Shown: positions 54,097 to 64,000 of the stretch, piece after piece
How positions within the stretch are numbered: position 1 is the stretch's first letter
Layout of the letters: every line of letters starts with the position of its first letter
Assembly (NCBI GenBank): GCA_033980235.1
Contig: CM067080.1
Location: forward strand, 2,027,501 to 2,091,500
DNA from: Diadema setosum
Taxonomy: Eukaryota; Echinodermata; Echinoidea; Diadematoida; Diadematidae
Length of the DNA: 64,000 bases
Direction: 5' to 3'
Translations under genes and position numbers: made by a program
The notes under the pieces: model-generated
Seen by the model: the letters and a program-made list of their open reading frames with translations, nothing else
Told to the model about the DNA's origin: nothing
Databases searched by the model: none

Positions 54097-57000
54097 GCAA
54101 ATCCTAAAAAGGAATGCTACACGAAAGGTACATAGAATATGATTGAAAATATTAATTTTGAGGCATACTTCATAACGATATAAAATCGACAATGAATAGA
54201 CAAAATGGTACTGAGTGAGTGTGGTACTTGTGAGTATTTGCAATTATAACTGCAATGACACCGAGTTCTAGACGGAGTATCTATTTCTGGCTCGATAAAG
54301 TTGCATTTACAGTTGCTTTTTTGATAAGAATCCTTTTGGTATCATATCCAAGAGGTAGGATGCAATAGATAATTCAATTCAGTTCAATTTATGTATTTTC
54401 ATAATTCCCATTTATGAATATTACATCAGAAATGATAGTTCTTTTTTTACCTTGTCAACAATGTGCAAAATCAAACAATTGAGCAGTTCAGCAGAATTGC
54501 AAGTACGAAATAAGATCTGCAGACACAAAGCTATCATGCCATTGAATCTGTACATTTATGCAGTTTGCAAATTCTCTTCTATGTCACTCACACGTTAGGA
54601 ATTTATATGTAACATTAAGAATCACATCCTCTTATTGAATCTATGTAAAGACAAAAAAAAAAAAAGGTAGCTCTGCCCGGGATTAGTCAATAGTCAGGAG
54701 AGCCGTCTGCCATCATTTCACCCGATTTAAAACTACCAAACATTAGATATAACACACTCTATCTGTTCGTGCTAAAAACAGAATGACAGCAAATAGGAAC
54801 ACAATGTATTTGCAATATTTAGTTACTTGTTTCGCCCATAAGACTGACGAGGGATATTGAACCAAGAAGCATCTGCCTTTAAAGTGGCAAGCAGCCAAAA
54901 ACTGCCTTCTACATTCACCACAGTATGAATTACAATCTCCTATTAATGCGAACTGTACTTTAACTAAAATACATTCAGTGTTTATACTATAGATCAAGTT
55001 TTTAAATAGCTTAGATAACAATTTAAAAGAATCTGTTAATCACATTCAAATACAAACTGCAAAACGAAAAAAAGAATCTACACCAGAAAATAACATTGTT
55101 AATGTAACTATCCTTCATTTTTATAACCTGTGCTTGAGATTGAGTAGTCTCTTTACAGACCCTCTTTCTTTTCTTCTTCGCTCCTCTTTCCTCGTTCTCC
55201 ATTGTGCTGTAACTTCTAATTGCGTATTTTCTTCACGTGCGCATGTTTGTTACTTCTGTATTGTTTTTGTTGCTGCCGTTGATCACCAGTATATTCATGG
55301 TACATCACACGATCCAATAAATAGTGTCTACGCCGAAACATCCTTCAGTTACTATTTCATTATGGGTGAGGCCAGGGCAGGGAAACTTTTCAACACATGG
55401 TTGCGCATCATTTTAGTGGTAATGAAAGATAGTGACGGTAGACGGAAATGGCCATACCAAACGTCACAGAAAGGTTCGTCATGAAAATTAACATAATTGC
55501 CTTACAAGTGCATTTCATGTCAGACATGAAAAAAGAAACACATTTGCGCATGTCAACTATACCTCGGCCATTAATGTTCATATGTCAATATCAATTTAGT
55601 TAATTTCACGTGCTATTTGCTTATCGCATGGCTTGTCACATCCCAGCAGCAGATAGGTATTTCTCCTATCTTGACGTTCGAGTGCTGTTCGTTATTCCAA
55701 AATTTCGTTAATCCGAAAATGAAATAGGATCCGATATTCCATATTCTCATTACTCCGAGACACATACGTTCAGTATATCCATGTTTCGTTGTTTCGAAAA
55801 TAAAATAAAGTTTTTTAACATGGAAAGCAAAGATTTCTGAAGAATGTCTCAATCTGAAGAAGAAGTACTCTGCGGCGAAAAAGGGAGTGACGAGGGAGTG
55901 GGGGATCACGGCGTATGGCTAGGAGAGGCTAATCAGGGAATAAGCAGTAGATACAAGAATGTTATTTTTTATTTCATCTGCCTTTGAATGGCCTCCTATC
56001 ATATGATAATTATTTTCAACGCCATGCGTGGCTCATCGTGATGTTGTTGAAGAGAAGCAGGGAGGAGAAATACCTTTTTCCCCAACAAAGAATACAATGT
56101 CAAATTTCGATTGTAATTCACCAATAAGTGTGCGTATCTCGTGCGTGCAAGTTTTTTTTTTTTTTTTTTTTTTTTGGTGTATGTGTTAAGAGAGTAGGTA
56201 TTCATGCAGCTCCCATGTCAAAAATAAACTTGCCTTCATATTCGGTTTAATAAGCCTTCGGAATAACACACATTATTTCACTTTGGGACTAACGAACATC
56301 AGGTACATGGAATGTGTGTTTCGAAATAACAAGCCTTCGGAATTATAAACCTTATTTCATTTTCGCATTAATGAACCCTTTCTTAGTTTTTTTAGACTAA
56401 TGACCTTTACTTCATTTTCAGACTATCTACAAATCTTTTAAATAACCTTATTCCATTATCGAGTGAACCTTCACGGTCTTGCTTCCTAAAATCTGCTTTG
56501 GCTCTACCTTTTGATCATCCAAATTTATCCTCATTCATTCGTCTCATTCATTTATCGAACAAAATAAATCACAATCAGGCTATAAGTGATAATGAGAACA
56601 GAAGTTTTTGATCGGTGAGGTCAGGGTTTGTTTACATTGTAGCCAGTCGGCTATCTGTGTGCATTTGATATTGTGACGTGGGTAGGCCTATTATTAATAC
56701 AGACCGACATTGGCTGCGTACAAAGAGAGACCAATGAATGGTCTGCTTCCCCCAAAATAAGACTATGGAGAGTAGTATTAGAAAATGTGTGTATGTAAAG
56801 AATTATCATTACATTATTTTAGTATGCAATAATTTGCAGTATTCCCAAACTAGATATATGAATATTTCGGGCAGACCAAAACAGAAAATATCTGTAAATA
56901 TAATATAATGGATATATATATATATATATATATATGATTTTTTTTTTTAATGCCACAAAATGGCGCCGGTTGTCTGTCTGTCCGTCATGACCATATTCGA

Positions 57001-57837
57001 TTTGTGGACGAAGTAACTTAAGAACTCTTCCGGGCATTCCTTGATATCTCTAAAGAAAACTTTTCTTTTTTTTTTGCGTGTCTTGTTTTTGGGGCTTCAG
57101 TTGTGCATAGTACCGTCTGACAGAGTACAAACGGTAATCTTACCTCAGTATATCGATTATGCTATAAAGACAAACGCGTTACTTGACAAATAAGAGCTTG
57201 CCCCAAACATGGGATCTTCATCATCGAAATCCTTTGAGTACGTTATTTTCAGGCATTCTCTAATACGCTTAAGAACAGGTCGTATATTCGGGATTGGGTG
57301 TATGTAGAATTTTATGGTGACTTTATAAATGAACGCTAATTGCCCAGAATTGCCAAGGTGCCAACCTACATATAGATATACTTTTATTGCCTGTACAATT
57401 TACAAATCAAAATGAATTTCTTCTAGGTCATAAATATTGATAAAATGTTACCATGTATACTGGAACATGTACATATTTTTAATACAAATATTCTCATTAT
57501 GCTATTTATGAAATCTACGACACACACACACACACACACACAAACATGCACGCATTCGATGCTTTATATAGCAAACTTCAAATCACAACTCAAAACACAT
57601 CCTTTCATTTAACTGTCTATTTTCATTAAGTACATCGGAATCTTTTGCAGCGCAGAATATTATGTTTATACGTTTTGCGATTTATAAGTTGATAATATGT
57701 TATTATTATTGTAATTATACACATATAACATACAATGATAACGCAATTATTTTGAACAATTAGTTCCATATTGTGTATATGCATACTTTGAATAGATACG
57801 ACCAATATTATAATATATACGAACAATATAGGATTGC
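54097..57837. repeat. Tandem unit 3 (~3.74 kb)
   Basis: More diverged than units 1 and 2 but collinear. It carries the 116-residue frame at 55134-55484 with one residue change. The (TG)n tract of units 1-2 is replaced by poly-T (56152-56175). An (AT)n tract is at 56909-56934, and (AC)n near 57521. Confidence 0.83.
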
Positions 57838-59335
57838 AAATCCTAAAAAAGAATGCTACACGAACGGTACATGGAATATATGAAAAGATTAATTTTGAAG
57901 TATACTTCATAACGATATAAAATCGACGATGAATAGACAAATTGGTACTGAGTGATGTGGTACTGGTGAGTGTTTGCAATTATAAGTGCAATCACACCGA
58001 GTTCTAGACCGAGTATCTATTTCTGGCTCGATAAAGTTGCATTTACAGTTGCTTTTTTGATAAGAATCCTTTTGGTGTCATATCCAAGAGGTAGGATGCA
58101 ATAAGCAATTCAATTCAATTCAATTCAATTCATTTATTTTCATACTTCTCATTTATGAATATTACATCAGAAATAATAGTACAAGTTATTCAAATTCATG
58201 AAATTCTTCCGTCGAGATGTGTTTATTGCAACTGATTGACAAATTGCCCTACATCGACGTAAAATTTACGTCGATGTAGGGCAATTTTTCTATCAGTTGC
58301 AATAGTACAAGTTCTTTTACCTTGTCAACAATGTGCAAAAACAAACAATTGGGCAGTTCAGCAGAATTGCAAGTACGAAATAAGATCTGCAGACACACAG
58401 CTATCATGCCATCAAATCTATACAATTTATAATGTAGTTTGCAAATTCTCTTCGATGCCACTCACACGTTAAAAATATACACGTAAAATTACGAATCACA
58501 TCCTCTTATTGAATCTATGTAAAGACAAAATATGTATAGCTCTGCCCGGGATTAGTCAATAGTCAGGAGAGCCGTCTGCCATCATTTCATCCGACTTAAA
58601 GCTACCAAACATTAGACATAACACACTCTATCTGTTCGTGCTAAAAACAGAATCACAGCAAATACGAACACACTGTATTTGCAATATCTAGTTACTTGTT
58701 TCGCCCATAAGACTGATAGAGATATTGAACCAAGAAGCATCTGCCTTTAACTGGCAAGCAGCCAAAAACTGCCTTGTACATTCACCACAGTATGAATAAC
58801 AAACAATCTCCTATTAATGAGAACTGTACTTAACTAAAATACATTCAGTGTTTATACTAGATCAAGATTTTGGAATAGCTTCGACGACATTTCAAAAGAA
58901 TCTGTTAAGTTAACTTAATTTGAATATAAACTATTAAAGAAAAAAAAAATCTTCCTTCTGCATACATCATAATTGCAATGTTAATGTTATTATTCTTAAT
59001 TTTTATCAACCTGTCCTTGAGAATGAGTAGTCTCTTCACAGACCCTATTTTCTTTCTTCTTCGCTCCTCTTTCCTCGTTCTCCATTGTGCAGTAACTGCG
59101 TATTTTGTTTATGTGTGCATTTTTGTTACTTCTGTATTGTTTTTGTTGCTGCTGTTGATCTTCAGTATATTCATGGTACAACACACTGTCCAATATATAG
59201 GGTCTATGCCGAAACATATAACGCTAGCTTCAGTTGTTATTTCATTTGCATTCTGAAGTTACGTACTGTTAATAATATGCTCTGTGTTATCAGCATTATC
59301 ATTTTATCAATAATCAAATCATCCGATGGTACATA
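57838..59335. repeat. Tandem unit 4, partial
   Basis: Collinear with the first 1.4 kb of units 1-3, up to the equivalent of the TCTACGCCGAAACAT block (59207-59218), after which similarity is lost. The 116-residue frame is broken here. A hairpin insertion is at 58188-58300. Confidence 0.78.
58188..58302. mobile_element. Hairpin insertion in unit 4
   Basis: A 12-bp direct repeat ATAGTACAAGTT (58176-58187 and 58301-58312) brackets a segment that the other units lack. The segment contains a near-perfect hairpin (58225-58302), with 23-bp perfect inner arms ending in CGACGTAAA / TTTACGTCG. Confidence 0.7.
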
Positions 59336-61130
59336 GACCAATTTAGCAGAAACATGATGTATTCGTATATTGATGTCGTTATTTTTTTCTATGATTGATC
59401 TAAGTCCCATAAGCGTTGTTTTTTCGTGGAACACTCTTTTCGATCTCCATAATTACATTTTGCTGTTTTGATACAGTGAGAAAAGTGTGCATTCTTTTTG
59501 TCACTATAAAACAGGTTCAATTTATTCAGTTCAATTTATCCACTAACAGTATGGATGTAACATTTAGGAAATGGCCATATCTCAGAATTGTTTTTTATGT
59601 CCACATGCATAATTACATGCTCTTATTACAATCCTACCTTCCTCGTGTTCATAATTATCATCAGTTACCACAATCGGTTCAGCTGTCAACCTGTTTCACA
59701 CAGGGGTATTGCCAATGATAAAGTCTTGTATTAAAGTTGTCAATGGTTTTTACCCACTAATTCTGTCCGTACTCAAAATAGGAGAAATGAGTTAACCATA
59801 GTCCACGAGTCAATCTAGTCAATCTTGAGTTTTTCATATGTGACTGTGTATCACAATGCCAAGAAAAGGTCGCACGCACTTATTTCCAGTTAGGACTGAA
59901 AATAAGTGAAATGGGTCAACCCAGCCAATCTTAAGTTTTTCATATTCATTTGTATTTTGAAAGATCAAGTCTACATTATACTAAAGTTTGGGGTCATGAA
60001 ATGAACAGGAACTTGTGTTTTTAGCAGTTTTTCTCGACCACGTTTTGGTAGAATAGTGTGACTAGGTGTTTCTCGCAGGGTTTTCTTTTCATTTGTTGAA
60101 AACCCTGTCCATACTCTTGCTTTGAAAGTTGGCATTAGCCATCTACAGAATGTGTGAATAAAGCATGCCCATTCAGCTTAATCTGATAATCTCTTCATTT
60201 TTGTTGCTTCGGCGGTTAACATCCTGTTTTTTGTTCCATTTATCGCACAGCGGGCACGGCTTGGTAAAGATTAAGCACTTGAATAGACCATGTACTTCAG
60301 AGCCTCTTTTCTCTTTTTACACTCTCCAGAGTGTGTGTGTGTGTGTTTTTTTTTTTTTCAATAACAGGATAGTTTTGGAGAGTGCATTTTAATTTAGCGA
60401 CATCATAAGAAAACTTAAAGTCTGCTCTTTCAGAATCTGCTCTTAAACTAAAAATCAATGTATGGCGACCTTTTGTTGGTTTTATGATGCAGATGCAGGG
60501 TCACATATTTTCCGAAAGAGCAATTCTTTAAAGTTTTGAGTCATAAAGCGAATAGGAATTGTGTTTTCAGCATTTTTCTTTTTGAATACTTATTTTGGAG
60601 AGTAGTTGATAAGGTATGTCTGAGAGACCCCTTTTCATTTCTTAAACAAATCCTTTAAACATACTCTTCACTTTGAAATCTAATCATAACCTTTGAAAAA
60701 ATAATGCTACTGCCTTGAACGTTGGTAAGCTCATAAGTTGTGGATAGAATATGTTGACAGAGCATGCTCAACTTCAGGTCACTACAAGTATCAATCATTA
60801 CAAAAGGCTGCAGTCACATTATTAATAGCAACGCATAAGCTATGGCCTTTCTGTGTTATTTGCTGTAGTTCTCTCACTCACTGAGAGTGAGACTCACTCA
60901 TTTTGGTCCTTCTCACTCTCAAACTTTATTTCATTTGCATGCATTTCTATTGATCTCACTCATTTTGACTCCTAAATTATAACGTTGGCCTATGGGAGTC
61001 TCACTCTCAACTAGTTTCCAATGGTGGCAGCCCTGTTCATGTTTGTTACACTTTGTGAATCCAACGGATAAAAACATGCTTTGTAAGCATGTTATGCATA
61101 TGCTACTAATTAATGCGTGAATGCGCAATT
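59336..61130. other. Spacer downstream of gene 2, dispersed repeats only
   Basis: No coding evidence. 60420-60700 contains rearranged pieces of the CACAAAACCAACAAAA MITE family (GCTCTTTCAGAAT, TTTTGTTGGTTTTATGATGC), and 59960-60160 repeats parts of the same. A short (GT)n lies at 60331. CTCACTCACTGAGAGTGAG-like words lie near 60875-61015. Confidence 0.5.
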
Positions 61131-61548
61131 ATGGTAATGCAGGGCTCAAGGAGGTGGATCTCTTTCCATCTTGCAGACACCTACAAAACAAATAGTTTAT
61201 CAAATGAATTATATCAGAAGGCTTGTCTAATATCAAGTGTCCACGATGGACAATAACCTCTACTTCTTCTTCTTCTTTTACACACATGGTCAAAAGTTGG
61301 CAAATAAAAACGATTGGTGTTCATTTCTGTGTTGTTTTAAACGTGCCGAAGATGGGTCTAAGCTTATCCAGAAAAAGCAGTATGATGGCACTGTATCTGA
61401 ATTTGTTTTATTTCCACTGTTATCATTATGATTGTTATCATTAATCTTTATCATTATGATCGCAGTTATCAACATTGTCATTGTTAGCATTATTTCAATT
61501 TCCATTCTTATTTTTCAATTACTATCTGTCATTATCATGTTTCGTTAT

Positions 61549-61814
61549 CTAATTGTCCGGTATCAATGTTACCACCTCAGGATTATCGGAAACATTCTCG
61601 AGGGAATGATAAGTGATATTGTCAAAACCTGTTCGGGGAGCCCAGCGAGCGACCCTTTTCAGAGGTGGCTCTGCCCAAACCAGCCAGCCGGACTCAAAGA
61701 ACATGCTGAAGGGTGTGACATCGAGAGCAATTGGTACGTCGACCTCTTGACTCGTTCCTTCGATGTTGATCATCTTCAACATTCCAACGCCGACGGAGAA
61801 GAAAAGCGTTCTAC
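61549..61814 (-). CDS. Gene 2 terminal exon (exon 8 equivalent)
   Basis: The acceptor CATCTGTACAG precedes 61814 and the stop TAG is at 61551-61549. It has the same length (266 nt) and phase as gene 1 exon 8, with TLFFSVGVG, LKMINIEG, GWLVWAEP and RVARWAPR conserved. Changes concentrate near the C-terminus (DNPE against AKLK). No disabling mutation is visible. Confidence 0.86.
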
Positions 61815-62222
61815 CTGTACAGATGACACGAAACAAAAACAATTACGATCATTATGTTACGTCACTAAATACTAGTAAGTGAACCAATTAGTAATACTAA
61901 ATGCTAGTAAGTGAACCAATTGAACCTAATTAAAGTTCGATTCAATTCACTTCAATTCAAGTCAAACCACGGCCAGTTTCAAAGTATGTTGGTGCTGCAG
62001 TATGCGGGGCAATAAAAAGGGGAGGTGTCAAGGGCCAATACATAATGCTTATAATGTTATATGGCATAGTGCACTATACAATGGAATATTGCACATTATT
62101 CTAAATCAGCATTTCCGTTTTTAACATAATTATGTTATGCTTGGTGACATGACGCTATGTAGTCCAATCAGCGAACAGAGCAGATTATCATTAGTAAGGA
62201 ATATTGTACAGATCGTCTTTAA

Positions 62223-62579
62223 AGGGGATGGATAGTAACCGATCAGTGGGAATCAGTGGGAATGCTGAGGGATGATTGTTCCAATCCTTGTGGGATTCAT
62301 TTAAGAGTACATTATATATCTACTGTTGTGTGAAAATTATTTGCTTCAGAACGGTCTCATATTCAAGTAATGTGCAGATTAATGCCCCGTCACTGACCAG
62401 GCACGCTAACCTGGAAACATTAAGCTGCACATTACTTGAATATGAGACCATTCTGAAGCAAATAATTTTCACACAACAATAGATATATAATGTACTCTTA
62501 CATGAATCCCACAAGGATTGGAACAATCATCCTCCAGCATTCTCACTGATTCCCACTGATCAGTTACTAGCCATCCCCT
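62223..62579. mobile_element. TTAA-flanked foldback MITE in gene 2 intron 7
   Basis: TTAA occurs at 62219-62222 and 62580-62583. Arms of about 160 bp starting AGGGGATGG are nearly perfect inverted copies around a ~30-bp centre. Mirrored 68-residue frames in the arms are artefacts. Confidence 0.88.
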
Positions 62580-62607
62580 TTAAGAGGAATCCAGTAAAAC
62601 AACTTGT

Positions 62608-62796
62608 TCAATATAATTGTTGTATTACTGTCTGGCAGCAAGCTGATAATGCTGATAACGTCAGATTATCGGGTAAGGAGTTCCAGACATAAGGTCCATG
62701 ATATCTTAAAGATCTTTGTTCCAGGACAATTCTTGGATTTGCTGAATGATAGTCAGGCAAACGGCGAGTTGGGTCGTAAGATAATAATGTATGAGT
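62608..62796 (-). pseudogene. LINE ORF2 C-terminal remnant in gene 2 intron 7
   Basis: The minus strand encodes YDPTRRLPDYHSANPRIVLE, SLRYHGPYVWNSLPD and TLSALSACC, which match the CR1/L2 ORF2 C-terminal region. It begins only about 10 nt inside the intron from exon 7, so the LINE-derived sequence almost touches the splice donor. Confidence 0.75.
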
Positions 62797-62805
62797 TTGA
62801 CTTAC

Positions 62806-62936
62806 CCACTTCGTCCAGTGCAAGTCCCCGGACAGAGGATCGACTGTGTGGGTCTGCGAAGGCATGTAAGACTCTCTCGGACCGACGGGGAAGATCCCCG
62901 GTGACGATACCGGTCTTTCTCAGGATGTAATATGTC
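62806..62936 (-). CDS. Gene 2 exon 7 equivalent: YWTD-like blade
   Basis: The acceptor ATCTTGCAG precedes 62936 and the donor GTAAGT is at 62805-62800. The 131-nt exon encodes TYYILRKTGIVTGDLP, RVLHAFADPHS and RGLALDEV, same length and phase as in gene 1. Its first 31 nt and the adjoining intron are the source of the copy at 35543-35677. Confidence 0.88.
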
Positions 62937-63040
62937 CTGCAAGATGAAAATACTTATATAATATTGACTGGCCTTGAGGGAGATACCAGAAAATATTGGC
63001 CAAACTAAAAGAATATTGCCCGAGTCGAAGATCATAATTA

Positions 63041-63937
63041 ATACCTATCCCCCAGGTAAATTAGGAAAATATGTGAATACAGCTATACACTATAATATAG
63101 ATCAAGCCACTTTTATTTTGACTACCTGTCGATCATCACCAACATGTCGAATAATTGCAAAATCGTTCATCAATGTACATATTCAACTTCAACTTCCAAG
63201 ATACATTATGTAGTTGTAACAGGCGAACTTCAATTATCTGAACGTATTTACACTTTGTTTTTGCTTCTGTTTATATTTGGAGAGTTGTAATAACTGATGG
63301 CCACTGCGCAGTTATTGACCACAAATGGACTGTAGTCATTGTTCGACACGTAGTGCTGCTGGAAGTGGTCGACCTTGTATGAGTTGATTTATTAGCGTTC
63401 TACTGCGGTGCGTGTGTCTCGGATTTGTGAATGTCTCCTCCTTGTAATTGACCGGAATGTTTACACGTAAAGTGAATGACGAGACTTGGATAGAGGGTGA
63501 TACGCACTAATATCGCCCGCTGACCTCGACGACCGGTCGAAATACCAACTCCAACTACCCCGCAAAACTACCTCATATAGGTAATGATACGTAATATCAA
63601 TCTCTTTTACTGAAAATACATTCTCACTAATGCACGTATTTAATGCATTCTCCTCATTCGATGCGAATGTTTCGCTGTGTGTGTGTTTTTTTTAAGGTAA
63701 AAAAAAAAAATCAGTCATGGTATGCTAACAAATATGTTAAGAGCCAATCTTCTGTGATTTTTTTTTTTTTTTTGCACGTAATAGACTACTATAAAATCTT
63801 CTAAAAAGATATTTCTTGGGACATGATTTGTTCTGTAATTCAAAATCTCTCCAACATATGTATTAATATCATATTTCATGGCATTTGTCAACGATTGACC
63901 AACAAGTCTTTGAAATTCATCATAACAAAATTCCCAC
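63041..63937. other. Gene 2 intron 6, no coding evidence
   Basis: Intronic sequence between exons 6 and 7. It contains short poly-T/poly-A tracts near 63687-63770. No further feature is supported. Confidence 0.5.
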
Positions 63938-64000
63938 CTCTGAGACTGACGAATAACTAGGCTCCTTGGATATACAGTTTGGTTGTAGTTATTTAAGAGC
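63938..64000 (-). CDS. Gene 2 exon 6 equivalent, 3' part (runs off the window)
   Basis: The last 63 nt of an exon matching gene 1 exon 6, with donor GTGGGA after 63938. It encodes LLNNYNQTVYPRSLVIRQS, collinear with the end of that exon. NQT is a possible glycosylation sequon absent from gene 1. The remaining 5' exons lie to the right of the window. Confidence 0.8.

Noticed and set aside
62320..62526. Paired 68-residue frames on both strands
   Set aside because: Produced by the two arms of the TTAA foldback MITE.

Overview
This is a eukaryotic window: AT-rich, intron-rich, full of microsatellites, MITEs, foldback elements and CR1/L2-type LINE debris. The spliced genes encode secreted proteins with a scavenger receptor cysteine-rich (SRCR) domain plus YWTD/LDL-receptor-class-B-like blades. 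SRCR gene expansion and this repeat repertoire suggest a marine deuterostome invertebrate, most likely an echinoderm, with amphioxus or hemichordate as alternatives. That assignment is inference; no taxon-diagnostic gene is present.

The coding content is a head-to-tail tandem array on the minus strand. Gene 1 is complete, running from an ATG at 34670 to a stop at 15474. It has eight coding exons with matching splice phases, a 1350-nt CDS and a 449-residue product: signal peptide, short Cys-bearing N-terminal region, one six-Cys group-A SRCR domain split over two exons, then about 260 residues of YWTD-like propeller. Gene 2 starts beyond the right edge; only its last three coding exons are here (61549-61814, 62806-62936, 63938 onward). 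Gene 0 contributes only its signal-peptide exon (1424-1475) and continues off the left edge. The window therefore samples three paralogues of one locus.

Layout: 1-1423 is intron 1 of gene 0 and holds a large foldback. 1476-13.5 kb is the spacer between genes 0 and 1, with an 8-bp-TSD hAT element, several TTAA-type and other MITEs, a CR1-like LINE tail and fragments of the locus's own upstream repeat. 13.5-34.7 kb is gene 1; a hAT-like element sits 45 bp past its stop codon and a 3.8-kb foldback element sits in its 9-kb intron 2. 34.8-59.3 kb is the spacer upstream of gene 1. It is built from tandem units of about 3.7 kb that share sequence with the regions just upstream of the exon 1 copies but lack exon 1. 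Into it have inserted a near-full-length LINE (45.3-50.4 kb), a 2.9-kb TIR element, a small MITE and a degenerate LINE that carries an exact 135-bp copy of an intron/exon boundary matching gene 2. 59.3-64 kb is the 3' flank and 3' end of gene 2.

The proteins are predicted to be secreted and to bind extracellular ligands. An innate-immune or adhesion role is plausible from the SRCR family, but nothing in the sequence proves it.
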